Assembly (NCBI GenBank): GCA_040954595.2
Contig: CM082586.2
Span: forward strand, 2,790,001 to 2,854,000
From: Balanoglossus misakiensis
Taxonomy: Eukaryota; Hemichordata
Reading direction: 5' to 3'
Length of the DNA: 64,000 nucleotides
The notes under the pieces are model-generated. The model had not been told where the DNA came from. It saw only the letters and a program-made list of their open reading frames with translations, and did not search any database. This document shows positions 26,241 to 64,000 of the stretch, one piece after another; the first letter of the stretch is position 1; every line of letters begins with the position of its first letter. Position numbers and translations under genes: made by a program.

Positions 26241-27084
26241 CACGGGACATGTCACCTTAATAAGGTGTTTCGCATTGCTTGCCGGTTTAAAAAGTCAACT
26301 TTAATTTTTCTTTGGTTCAAATAATGACCCTTATGTATTTTGAAATTGGGTCAAAACCTTAACACATCACCAGTTTACAACGTCTGTGTAGAAAGCAAAA
26401 AAAAAAAAAAAAAAACCTCAAGCGGTATTCAAAGTACCCGTTTTCCATACGTCTCCCATCAAATCAATTCGGAATAATGTACGTGTCTGGCGAATTATTT
26501 CCTCCTTGTGAAATAGTGTAAGAAATTTTAAATGCAAATCATTCGACATTACTACCTGAGTGTTTGTTCCATCAACCCCTGGCTGTTGGAGGCCAAATTT
26601 GCATGGCACCGGCGGGCTGTTTATCGGGACACCCGCGAGTTCATCTCGTGGTCGTGTCAGGTAACTTGACTTTGACCGCTAGATGAACTCAAATCATGCA
26701 AATGTTCTGGCCTACACGTTTGATCATGTTTGGACGGTAATATTGCAGAGCGCCTGTAAACATGATAGTGTGTACAGTATAAGTTAAATTTTACTTACTA
26801 CAGGGCCATGCAATCTTATCTTCAAAATAAATCACTTCTAAATAATTCTGAAATTGCATTCTTATCTTCAAAATAAACAAAAGTGTGCGGAATATCACTT
26901 TGACAAAATATTTAGCATCCCATAAAACCTTTACGGCCCTGATAGAGGTCACGGTTTCGCCGGCCGCAGTCGAAAGGCCTTCCCAAAGTTCGGGCTCTCC
27001 TATCGTACAACCGCAGTCCGCAAGCCCACATCGGGACCGTAAAGAATAAAATAACACATATATCTTAGCATTGTTTCTTTCTTT

Positions 27085-28753
27085 TTAATAGTCTGGAACG
27101 AGGCTGATACCAGTCCTATTAATATACGTAATCAATTTGTGGGCACGTTTCTCCGTGACGTTAATGAGCTTTTCCACAAAAGGTCTTCCGCCTTGTTCTT
27201 CCCAGTACACTTTGTCAATGTAGAGAGACTGAAGCATCAGATCCTGGAATTTTCCAGATTTTAAAACCGATATTGGGTACTCGGGTATCCTGAAACAACA
27301 TGAAAGAGATAAAAGTCTAGTAGATATTCAGATGAACTATTCAAAATCTGTTTTTTTTTCTGCATCATACCGGTTATAAGTGAGATTCTAGTACAGTTTA
27401 GATTTTGGGATGATTGATCGATACATGAATTGGATGGTCGGTCGTTTGAAAATCGCTCGCCCCTCTCTTCTCTCTCTCTCTCTCTCCATGTCGGTCACAT
27501 CAGTTAAACTTACTCTTGAATTCCTTCTAGGAGCCTGTAATTCAAATGTTCGGCGCTTCTATTCAAATTAAAGACATTGTCAATAAAGACTAGACGACTT
27601 TCATCCTGCGTATGGGTGAATATATGAACCAAATGCTGGCGTTGTATGTCTATGCATTCGTTGTCATAGAGACCATTTGTAAAACACGGCTCGCCTTCGT
27701 CTCGGTCATAACCACAGAAACTTCTGTCGATACGGTCATGATTCTACAAAATGAAAAGAAAAGCTTGGTCAGTACATGCGCCCATATTACGAAATTTGAA
27801 TTAGACAGTTTTTAAAAGAATTCAAAAAATATTTAACTTACTTGTAAAAGAAAGTCGTATATTGCTAATTTGCCCCACTCGATGTGTCTAATTTTTGCCG
27901 TGCAGTTAACATTTAGCTCCGATTCTTCCATGTTTTCCCGCGCAAAGCAGCGATTGGCCAACTCCCGTTGGTAGTCGGTCCACCACAGGGACATAGAGTT
28001 CTGGTCTGGTTGGAGGGTTCCTGAATGGCGGATATGGGGATCCCACCAGACAATTGGCCGGCACTTGCCGTCCGAGAAGCGGCTCCCGAACGCCTCAAAC
28101 ACCGCGTCGTCTGTCTCGTTGCCGCCGAATCTTCTGGCCACGGTGGGTAGAACACGATTCAGACCAAGTACTCGATCTAGATGGAAAGCATACACCTCGT
28201 GGATGTCCTCAGCGCTTTTCTGCACCCCGCACTGGTCCACACACTCTCCGAAGCTGTTAATCGCTGGTCCCCTGCTGTCTTCAAAGATTACCTCCTTGAG
28301 TCGTATGTGGCGATCGACCGAAAAGGCGCTGGAAATGTTCCCGTTTGACACCAGCTCCATCCTGAGAACATCGCTCCTGTCAAACCAGGGCGGAATATAC
28401 GCATCGAACCGTAGATTCGAGTTGTTCTTTTTCCTGATTTCCCGCAGGAGGTCGCCGTCTTGCTCGTACACGAAGGGCGGTATCTCATCAACATCCACGT
28501 TCAATATTCGCTGAACTCTGTAGGCGCCGTCCCGGTTGGCCACAACGAACAGCTCTCCCGACGAAATCTGCCGGAGCGTCGCCGAAGGAACCACGCTGCT
28601 TTTTCCCGGTGAGTAGGTCACTGGAGAAGGCAGTATACTTGTGAAGTTTCCGTTCAGATATACTTGCAGCGTCACCAAGAGAATCAGAATCGCTGACACC
28701 AACAAAACTGCCCAAAATCTGTTCAGTGTTAACACTTTGGTCGCGGTAGCCAT
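27085..28753 (-). CDS. GASK1: GASK1/FAM198-like Golgi-associated kinase, copy A
   Basis: Minus strand, 448 residues. Exons: 28753-27842, 27743-27514, 27289-27085. The ATG at 28753 has a near-perfect context (GTCGCCATGG). Residues about 13-33 form a single hydrophobic signal anchor (FWAVLLVSAILILLVTL), making a type II Golgi/secretory protein. Family blocks are PPWFDRSDVLRMELVS, CVDQCGVQKS, YAFHLDRVLGLNRVLPTVAR, VWWDPHIRHSG, IEWGKLAIYDFLLQ, NHDRIDRSFCGYD, LVFIDNVFN and a C-terminal SLVPDY. The HDR and IDN motifs are the probable counterparts of the catalytic and metal-binding Asp motifs in the FAM20/Four-jointed superfamily. Here the usual DNAG-type element reads DNVF, and one of two adjacent Cys is lost (SFCG against NCCG in copy B), so activity is uncertain. 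Confidence 0.92.
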
Positions 28754-30150
28754 GGCGACGTTCCAGAATGTCGCCAGGTGTATGTGGGCTCTCAGCTGTG
28801 CAACACACGGACGTACTTATTTGGTTTTAAGTCTGCAATGTCAAACAGACGTACAAGTTACAAAACAATACTGTTAAACACTTATTTATTATTGGTGATG
28901 ACTTCATGTATGTACAGCAACAAGCACACGTTAGTATAAATAAAGGTATGTTGGTTCCGACGGTATCGTAATACCAGAAAATGTCCATTTCACCCCCATT
29001 GCAATTGAGTCAAAGACCAACGCATGATGTCAGTTTCTTGTTGGTAAATTTCCCTTTTTCTAGTAATCAACAACCCCTCTACCAAGAAATTACACCCCAC
29101 AGCAAGACGTTCTATGGCCGCAAGAATTAGCGCTTTGTGTGGTATGACACACATAGCGGTCACCGGCCGCCGCACACACAGACTCGTTTTCGCTGCGGTG
29201 ATCTCAAGCAGAAGTGTTTACCAGCAAAAAGATCATTAGCATACAATGCAGTGAGTGTACACGACAGTATATTCTTTCATCTTGCACAGTATTTCACAGA
29301 CATGTTCTAAAACTACACTAACGTGGATCTTTCGTGGCTGGTTTAATACGCGGCACCACGCGTTACGAGGAAAACGTGGGCCTTTCGCGTTTAGTTCGAT
29401 ACTTACGCACAAGTCGGTAAGTATATTTCCGTACCATTGTAGGCCTAATAGGGTAATAACAGCAGACGACACCAGTATTTAAAAGTCAGAAAAACAAACC
29501 TGCGGCTTCTGGCGTTGGTCTGTTTACAACATCCTAGACATTTTGTCCGGCGTTTTCTGTCACACGCTATAGTCAGAATAACTGTCCAACGAACCCGAAG
29601 GTGATAAACTGATTATGATCACCACGGACTTGACAATTTTGTACGACGGTGTGCCCCCGTGAAGGTCAGGCCACTGATAAACATGTCCCTGGTAAGGGCG
29701 TCGAACATTAACAAGACGTTGGACAAAACCATTATGTAGTGGGGCGGACTTTAGCTGGCACGCAAATGACACTTGTGAACAATCGTTCAGCAAAATTAAT
29801 TTTGCAATAGGGGGCGTAATTAGTGCTGCATTGTATCAGAGCCTTCATTTTGTATGATTTTACGGCATGCATGTAAGGAAACGGAGAGAAAAGAGTTTTG
29901 GCATAGGTTCGCCCCTGTCGTAAGCATCGTGACCCCACTCTATCGTAGTAGAATAGTTGATTTAGTATTGTATGTTAATGATTTTTCTGTTCGCACTTGA
30001 GATTTACACATGAGCCGGTAACTGGCATAATATTAGCTGCTCGAAAGAGTGACCCCGAATCATTTCATAAACATGAGTTTGTCGTTCATATTGACAAGTT
30101 GTTTAGTAAGTACCAAGGAAGTTTTATGTCCACAGGAAACGTTAACAGTG

Positions 30151-30192
<42 letters not shown>

Positions 30193-32612
30193 CCTTCGCT
30201 CTCTCTCTCTCTCTCACCCCCCCCTCTCTCTCTCTCTAACATGACATATATTTACCCCCACAGTATATACAGATACCAGGCCTAACAATTATTCCACCAT
30301 GATTAATATAAGTACCAGCCTGCCAGCAATATTTTTAATACAACACAACATGACAGGTGACCTATGCGGGCATTTGATGTAGACATTGCGTGAGTAAATA
30401 TGTCACTATACCATACGACCACCACTCACTCAATTTCGACGTTGCCTTTGTAAAAGTATCCACCATACATATCACAAACAGGCCTTAATTGCATTTTTGT
30501 TATTCCTGAGCTTGTTTTGGGCCATTGCTATTCGTTTTAGGTAAGTATGGTTTTTGGGGCATTACCTCCTGTATAGATCATTGGTCAGGTAGCGCCGCCA
30601 ACGACTGATTTGAACGCTGCTAGGGTCTAGATTTCGGAAGAGGTTGATGATTCTTGACCACCGGGGCTATTTTGGTCGGCTGGACTCGTCCACAATAGCG
30701 CACCGTGCAGTTGAACAAACGACCTTTGCACAGTTGTAGGCTGCTAATTCTTTGATTGACCGTTGCATTGTACAATGACTCTGCTTACCACGCAGCAATA
30801 CTGGCATACATCCAGTAGTACAGAGGTAGACTACATATCTTTGACGGAACGCACACTCACCTTATTGGCTGACTGTTCAGAACGATGACCCGACACCTTT
30901 GTTCTTCGACCACAGTCTTTCACGGAAGTCGTCTGACCACAGTGTCGTAAAATATCTTCTACCAAATTTTCGGCTGTCGTGGTGGTATTTGGCCAATAAT
31001 ATATCGCCACGACCTTCGCCTGGCTTCGGTGTCCGTCAAGGCTCTGGCTGTTGTTCGCAAAACTTCTGTGCTTAGAATTTAGCTTGAAACAATATGCGTA
31101 GTCGTGAGGACGTGTGCGATTTTAGTTCCTCGTCTATCAAAGTTGTCTCCCGTCATTAGTGTATTGCAGGTATATCGAATCCAATTACAACACAGGAACT
31201 GTATGTGGCGACTTTCTGATCACCGACAATGACTGACACCACGTCAAATGTTGCGGACAAGGTGAAAATCTAATGCTCCGACGTGTGGGGACATTACGAC
31301 GTGCTGTAGTTGCCACGAGCAGGTTGAGTTTTAGCTGCAGATATTTTACCTGGGACCTACCAGTCCGCCGGGACGTGCCAACGCCATCATTAGTCCACCT
31401 TACGAAATCTAGCTGTAAGCGGAACTTCAAGGCCGACGGCTATATCTACACTTCAGTTCAAAGGTAAGTTTGTTTTAATCGTCATACGTGACGTCACGAG
31501 CACCCTACTCATCCGAGTGGTATACATATGACCTTTGTCCTCGCAATCAGAACCTGGTTTCTGACGTTGCGACGACTGAGAGATCGACTGTCATCGACCC
31601 GGTAGACCTCGGCTGTCCCCCGCTCCACTTCTGGCTCAAGTCGAGCGCGCTGCATGATGGGTTCCAAAAGAAAGGCAAGTTGTGTCTCTTTAATACAATC
31701 TCTCACCGTGACAAACGGATGACACTTCTAGTACAGCGGAGGTCCAATGGCAAGACGAGTCGACTTTGAGCGCTCTGTCTTAATCTTCCACTTGTACAAT
31801 ATCTGAGACATGTGGCAAGATGCACGATTAGATCTCAAATTATTTGAATACACTAATTGATGAAGCAACAACTCAAATTGTGCGTGTATAGTCACACGTG
31901 TTCGCAGTACAGGCCTTCTGCTGTGCAGTTTGCAGACTTTCTGGTAGAACACTGGGCGTCTTGAGGATTGAAGAGTTTCTCCTAGTCAAACACCTTGTTT
32001 GGTGAATATACATTACGATCACCTTGATTTGAAAAAGGGGATGTTTGTCCCGATACCGGGATGTCGCCTTCTGCTTCAGTAAAGCGCCTCAACTGGCATC
32101 TGTTGCTGAGATATTTATTTGGGACCACCTGTTGATTATGGGAAAAAAAAGCTCGCAGTAATTTCTGAAAAAAACTGGTTGCAATCTTGTCACACACCGG
32201 GAAGCATTGATAACGATCTGTTCTGTTCAAGGTAGTCTGTGGGGCTACCACAACCAAACTGAGATGATCAAACAGTGCATGGACGGTTAAAATTAATGTC
32301 GGCCGTCCACTTCAAACAGCGGTTGCGATTGTCAGGTGTAACGACCTTGTGTTGGACAGTGATCGTAAATCATTTAAGAAGTACTCGGAATATTCCCAAA
32401 TGCTGAGATCGGACTTCAAAAACATCACGCCAAAACAGTGAGACAAGTCCTCTACTAAGTTTTAAGCTTCGGTGAATCCATCGTGGTATATGCCATTTTT
32501 ATGCAGGGGGTAGTTTCCTTGAACATGTGTCCTTCTTCTTCATATATTTCAATCATTCAAAGCTTTGAACGAAAATTTTATCATTATCCAGGATCCGGCG
32601 TTTGAGGACGAG
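28754..32612. other. Intergenic region between divergent GASK1 genes
   Basis: About 3.9 kb separating the two start codons, so it contains both promoters. It holds a long TC tract (about 30154-30237). I saw no conserved coding exon and no clear TATA box. A short ATG frame at 31273-31467 ending at a donor-like site is unsupported. Confidence 0.45.
30154..30237. repeat. (TC)n microsatellite, interrupted
   Basis: A pure TC run followed by C-rich interruptions and further TC runs. It lies in the shared upstream region of the two GASK1-like genes. Confidence 0.95.
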
Positions 32613-35286
32613 ATGAAGAAGAGACGCTTCCTTGTCTTGTTCCTGCTATGTGGCGCGTTCATAGCCACTATATTCCTGTACAGTAACATCTACTCTAATC
32701 GGAGGAATGAAAACGGGGTTATCATCGTCAACATCGGCGACGGGGCGAATTTCCAAAAGAAGGTCTCCGTGTCATCTGGTCACACATCTGGTAACAGTGT
32801 GGACAATTTGACGCGCGTCAAGCATCCTGCTGTTTTGCGTGGCGCTGCAGGGGACGGGGAAGATGCAGCTGGAGTTGAAAACACCGTCACGGAAAAAGTT
32901 GACGACAGCCCTGCCAGTGACGAAGAGTTTCGTCATCCCCGTGCCGGTGTGAAGATAGCTGTGAGTGGCGCCGCATCCAGAGACGAGACGAGAAGAGAGC
33001 GCGACAACGTAGTGGGCGACGATATGAACGAGAGCGTAACACTTGCAAATAAGGCGACAGTTGCCAGTGATGTCGCAAACAGCGAAAATCGTGGTATTCA
33101 AATCGCGCACAAACTTAATTCGGGTGAGCAATATCCAGAAAAGGGAGACATTTCAGGAAAAACAACAGACACCGAGAATAATTTTTCACAGGTGAATGGG
33201 GTAGAAGAACGGGAGAATGCCACTGAGACATTTTCTAAGGACTCGGACGGAAGACAAGGATTGGAAGGGAAGCTTGAAATTCGTGAGCACACACTCATGC
33301 CGAAAGTCAGGTCACATTTGGACCGAGATAAATCTAACATTTTGAACATGTTGACTGAGAAAAGGAGAATGCCAACAGGGCAAGTAGATTTAGCTTCGGA
33401 TGAGGATAAGTCAACTCGTCAAAAAGATGAAAACCATGTTGGTCGGGAAAGGATTGAAGACAGCAGTGAGAGAGCAGGGGAAATCGAATCTGACAGAAGG
33501 ATGAAGAGTACCCAAGGCAGTGTGGTTGTTACTGATGATGACGGAAAGAACCTTAGACACGACAGCAGAAGCCAGAGCTTTGACACACCACGTGGTGATG
33601 GGGCAGATGGGTCTGAAATTAAGGCCGGCCATCACGAGGCTGCTAGGGAGTTCTTCGATCCGTCCAAATATAAAGACGAAATTCCCGAGAGGCCGACAGT
33701 TGCCTCGGATGAGTACGAAGAACGGCGGAGAATGAAAGAAGAAATGGATAAGATGAACACAAAGGACGAGGACACGCCGAAGGGTTTATCAGCTGTTTCC
33801 AGGGAATTCTCAGAAACGACCAAGGAAGATGAAGTTGATAAAGAAACTCCCGATGAGGACCAACAGCCGGCACCAAAATGGTGGGATTTGCTTTCAGAGA
33901 AAGAGTTTATGAAATTCATCGACGGTCTGAAGAACGAGAAGCTGAGATTCGGCGAACGAATCCCGAAGTGGTTGAGCCGCGCCGACGTCGTGCGAATGGA
34001 GATGCTGTCTGTGTCGACCGTTACCGAAGTCTACCACATGGACGATCACGAGAGGTTAAGACTTATGATATTCAACGACGGTCGGAGCGAGCAGATTCTC
34101 GACTTTGATGACTGCACTGAGCAGTGCGGCGCCCAAAAGAGCGTCGTTGATTGGTATGAAATCTTCGCTTTTCATTTGGACCGGGTGCTGGGGCTCAATC
34201 GGGCACTGCCTTCCATCGCCCGGGTGATCAAGGCCAGATCGGACGAGAGGATTTTCCGACACGATGACCGATTCACCGATGGAATACCGCGGCCGCTCAT
34301 CTGGTGGGACCCGAACATCAAACACGGTGGCTATCTCATGAACAACCAGAATTCATTGGATCTTAGTTTCACCGAATACCAGGAGCAATTAAAGTACAGG
34401 TGCAATTCACCTTACGAAAAGGAGCACGCGAAAAACCACTGCATATCTAGAATTAAACTGATTGAGTGGAGCAAACTCGCGATATTTGATTTTCTTTTGC
34501 AGGTAAGTGCGCCCCCTGTGTCCAGTTGTCTGTGCCACAAGACGCGATATCGATTTTGATTGACATCATCATAAAAAGCGACGCCGCTCGTCACCTTGCT
34601 AAAAATCTCCATCCCAACTATATTGTTAGCATGTTCAGCTGAGGCCGTTCGAAATCTTCAGACACCTGTTGATAAACTCACCTCTTGATAATGCATATAC
34701 ATGTACTTCTGTTTCTAGATTCACGATCGCTTGGACCGCAACTGTTGCGGATATGACGTCGACGAGGGAGAGCTGTGCATGGCCAATGGGATGCACGACG
34801 ACTGCGATGACGTCGACAAACAGTTCTTGGTGCACATCATGACCCGCAAAGACGACAGCTCGCGACTTGTGTTCATCGACAATGCTGGACATCGCAAGAG
34901 GAGTGCAGAACATTTAAATTTCCGACTGCTGCAAGGAATGCAAAAGTGAGTCGTTCAAGTTCAGGTAGAAAGGCATTTTCTTTCAGTATGTTGTTCTCTT
35001 CGATTCCATTCCATCTCTTTGATTCTTTGAAGTTACTTCGACTAATACTTTGATTATTTACACTATATATTAATTTCTTAGAGTACCACAAGAACCCATC
35101 GAAGTCTTGAAATCTGGTGAGCTGAGAGATATGCTTCGACAGTCACTGCAAATCGACAAATTGTTTATGGAAGCAGTTGGAGAAGACCAAGGGGTCAACA
35201 TACTCATCGATATCATCGAAACCAGGGGAGAAATACTGCTGGACTATATTGAGGAACACAATATCGAGATAGTGCCAGATTACTGA
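32613..35286 (+). CDS. GASK1: GASK1/FAM198-like Golgi-associated kinase, copy B
   Basis: 773 residues. Exons: 32613-34502, 34719-34945, 35082-35286. The ATG at 32613 starts MKKRRFLVLFLLCGAFIATI, a basic type II signal anchor. The frame is open further upstream but has no earlier ATG. About 400 residues of low-complexity, Glu/Asp/Lys-rich stem follow. Then comes the kinase-like domain: PKWLSRADVVRMEML, CTEQCGAQKS, FAFHLDRVLGLNRALPSIAR, WWDPNIKHGG, IHDRLDRNCCGYD, LVFIDNAGH, LNFRLLQGM, ending IVPDY. NCCG and DNAG are as in vertebrate GASK1. Introns sit in the same places and phases as in copy A, and the last coding exon is 205 nt in both. Known family members are Golgi or secreted. The substrate is unknown. 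Confidence 0.93.
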
Positions 35287-35752
35287 AGAAGTTCTCACCG
35301 TTTTGGGTTTCCAACGAGGAGCCATGACACATGGGACGGGATTATAGGCCCTGATAAGTCAGATACACCAAAGATGTCAGCCATTGGCAGAGGGCCATGC
35401 GTACTGATGCGTACTGGGCATGCGTATCACAAGTCCCCTGCCCAGTTTCTGCCGCTGGCTGCGCTGCTCTAGAGAGCAGCGCCAGCAGTGTTAGAAAGGG
35501 GGGCAGGGAACGAGACCAGCCCCAAACGGAACCACATGTACATTGTACTCGCATCTGACATTCACCACACTACCCCTGAACAACGGGATGGAGATCACAG
35601 GCACAAGAATATCTGAGAAAATGTTTCCTGTTTTATTGTTTGGCTTGGATTACAACTCTGGAAATAAACTGGTGTACAGTCAGTCCTTTGGCAAAAATAG
35701 AAAGATTGAGGGAGAAAAGAAAACAGACATTACTGTTGTAAATTCTGTTTGA

Positions 35753-35758
35753 AATAAA
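35753..35758 (+). terminator. Poly(A) signal of GASK1-like copy B
   Basis: AATAAA about 470 bp after the TGA at 35284-35286. A second AATAAA lies near 35875. Confidence 0.5.
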
Positions 35759-37909
35759 TCTTGCTACAGGAGTTATAAAATACAATGAATATCCACATAT
35801 GAATTCCTATTGTGACAGAAAAAAACATGGATAAATATCATTTTTTACAGTTGTGAAATAACTACAGAATGTAAATAAAGAAGTCATAACCAGGTGGCAA
35901 TATTTCCATGTCCAACAAGGCCGTGATGTGCACATCAAATTTGCATGTCACCTAGTGAGTGCATGTCTGCGCCAACAAGGCTCTGTGTTACAGGAAAGTT
36001 AACACAGAAAGCACTATGATATAAACTCGTCAAATTATCTTTCATGTTATGGGTATTAGCTAAAAGTTTCAAGTAGTCATTTTTGGCAAATTTTAAAAAT
36101 TTATTTTGGCATTTTATTGTATATTGCAATCTTGTTTAGACACCTTATATGACAGAATACGGCACAATGCAACAGCATACTATAATCTGAATTAAAAATT
36201 AATAAAACAGGTCTCCAATATAATACAGAAAGAAATTAAACCAGAACTGTATATTTTATACCTACAAAGCATAAATAATTTCTGCATATTTTGAAATATA
36301 AAATGGCAATGTTTTATTGGCTGATGCTGAGAAGGCACTGACCAATCACTGCTTGAGTTACGACACATGGAAATGATGCCAACTATTTGAACCAAACTTC
36401 TGCTGTACACACTGGGTCTCCATACTTAGAGAAAAAAATGCTGACTGAAAAAAATAGGGCCATATATCAATAAAATGTTACAAACATGATTAATGCGCCT
36501 CACGTTTTTCAGGGGAAAAAATCACCAAGCATGTCAAATTCAACGATCCTAAAAACTACATCATTTAAAAACATCCGAGGAACTCTGACTGAATGATTGT
36601 GAACGAGAAACACTGACAGCAGTAAAAAACTTACAGTTGCAATATTCATTTAATAATTTTTTTGACACTGAAAGCGGTAAAAATTCACAGACAATGAATT
36701 CCCTGTAAAGAGCATGACATTTTTAAATCATCAAACCCCTTTTATCACTTCATAAAATTTATTAGAAAACTATGCAGTGTCCCACTGAAGAAATTTGAAA
36801 ATTATAATACTGTAAAAATTAGTCTCAATTCATCTAATCTTACAATTGCTTTACACCACCTATGACCTTTCACCCCTCAACCTTAAATTACAATATTCTA
36901 CGGGAATGGTTCGAATTAAAATTGAAATACATGATAGCTATATATTTACTACACACAGTCGGAAAAAATCCATGTAAACTTCAAGTAGCCCGTCTGTACA
37001 AATTACTTTTCAAACTACAGTGGGAAAAAACGCACAATCAGAATGTCAAACATCATTGTACATAATTTACATAAACATGAATTTTTCAGAAAACCATGGA
37101 TCCAGTCACTTTTATCCCTAACAGGACCACTTATGAGTGTGATATAAAAATATCCGTTTCAAAACCTAATTAATCAAGAAACGCTAACTGTAAAATGACT
37201 AATTATATCTACAGGCGAATCGAGGATTTGTGATTGGTCCTCCGAGCTGCCAATCATCTTTACTGTAGGAATGCCATTGGTCGAGACAGCAGGACGTAAC
37301 CATGGTTCCCGCCCCCTTTTTTTGCATTTGCACAAGAAAGTGGCGATATTGGAGCCATTCAAAAATGAATGATAATACAAGCCACTGAACAGCCAAGGCA
37401 AATATTTTTTCGTAGCTCAGTGAAGATCCACCTATTCTAATTAAGGCCCAGGAATCTGAATATGTTTTTTTGAAGAGTACAAATAAGTCCGAGATTCAGT
37501 TGGAGATTTAAATTCTCGTTTTTTTATGAAAAGAATTACGGGTACTTGTTGAAAATACAAACTGACATATTCAATTTCTGTAACCATTGTTGAAACATTG
37601 GGTACTGGATCTCTGTGTCAAAATGTTAGCCAGGAGTAAATTATCTGGAAGACACAAAAAAATCAACAAAATGTAAGAAAATATACAGGTTTTACTGTAC
37701 CATGTCATATCCCTTCATATGTCTTGACATGTTCTTTCTCTCAACTCATTGACAGAGTTTGCCATGATTTTCACTATGGCATAAGTCAAACACAGCCACC
37801 ACAAAATCTTGTAAAACACCAGCATCTGATTTAGATCAATATTATACAAAAAGTGACAATGCCACATTTCACCTACCACTACAGCTAGGATTTCCATCTG
37901 TCTTCAACT
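35759..37909. other. Convergent 3' region, probable SCRIB 3' UTR
   Basis: AT-rich, without coding signal, between the tail-to-tail GASK1-like copy B and SCRIB. Several TTTATT hexamers (AATAAA on the minus strand), for example near 36100-36118 and 36313, could end the SCRIB transcript. The 3' UTRs may approach or overlap. Confidence 0.45.

Positions 37910-64000
<26,091 letters not shown>

Larger units (their letters stand above)
25387..27084. other. Intergenic region with lectin relic
   Basis: Apart from the relic exon and poly(C) run, it holds a poly(A) tract at about 26398-26416 and a 17-bp direct repeat (CTTATCTTCAAAATAAA, near 26815 and 26863). A 199-codon minus-strand frame (25651-26250) has no recognisable domain and runs antisense to the relic. 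Confidence 0.4.

Noticed and set aside
25651-26250. 199-codon minus-strand frame with an ATG
   Set aside because: It has no recognisable domain, passes through the poly(C) run as a glycine stretch, and is antisense to the lectin relic. Probably chance.
27460-27487. TC-rich tract as a possible long polypyrimidine acceptor
   Set aside because: It is in the GASK1-like copy A intron but on the strand opposite to the gene. It is a simple repeat only.
31273-31467. Short + frame starting MLRRVGTLRRAVVATSRLS and ending near a GTAAGT
   Set aside because: It resembles a transit peptide superficially, but no following exon in phase could be found. It might be a 5' UTR exon of the downstream gene; there is no support.
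32565-32612. In-frame extension of GASK1-like copy B upstream of the ATG at 32613
   Set aside because: The extension begins at TTG, not ATG. The ATG at 32613 immediately precedes a classical signal anchor.

Overview
This is eukaryotic DNA from an invertebrate animal. Genes are split into many short exons with consensus GT/AG splice sites, there are simple-sequence tracts and AATAAA poly(A) signals, and all the recognisable proteins are metazoan families. The large mosaic lectin (C-type lectin, kringles, F-type lectin, CUB) suggests an invertebrate deuterostome, perhaps amphioxus; that is an inference with moderate to low confidence. Exon coordinates below were read by eye from splice consensus, reading-frame continuity and family similarity. 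No alignment or gene finder was run.

Layout. (1) 891-4543 (+): the Hippo/MST kinase (STK3/4), lacking only its first coding exon(s). (2) 7503-10865 (+): an 890-residue ZU5-UPA-death-domain protein with an UNC5-like signalling tail but no ectodomain. (3) 12384-25386 (+): a 30-exon secreted protein of 1822 residues. Its order is signal peptide, C-type lectin, two kringles, two F-type lectin domains interleaved with hevein-like modules, five CUB domains, and a C-terminal region resembling the Cys-rich V domain of PCSK9. A decayed F-type-lectin exon lies just downstream. (4) 27085-28753 (-) and (5) 32613-35286 (+): two divergently transcribed GASK1/FAM198-like Golgi kinase genes with the same intron arrangement. 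(6) 37910-60886 (-): scribble (SCRIB), with 37 coding exons visible carrying LRRs, LAPSD motifs, four PDZ domains and the C-terminal tail. Its 5' exon(s) lie beyond the right edge.

How the genes relate. STK3/4 is the core Hippo kinase and SCRIB is a polarity scaffold known to connect to Hippo signalling. GASK1 belongs to the same secretory-kinase superfamily as Four-jointed. Their closeness may be old chromosomal linkage, since human STK3 and SCRIB are both on 8q, rather than a functional cluster. The mosaic lectin and the death-domain gene look like lineage-variable immune or adhesion genes.

Non-coding points of note are a perfect 44-bp inverted repeat (24-67/343-386), a 26-bp minisatellite of 19.8 copies that begins inside a SCRIB splice donor, a three-copy dispersed repeat with a palindromic core, and several microsatellites. 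I recognised no tRNA, rRNA, CRISPR array or intact transposase gene.
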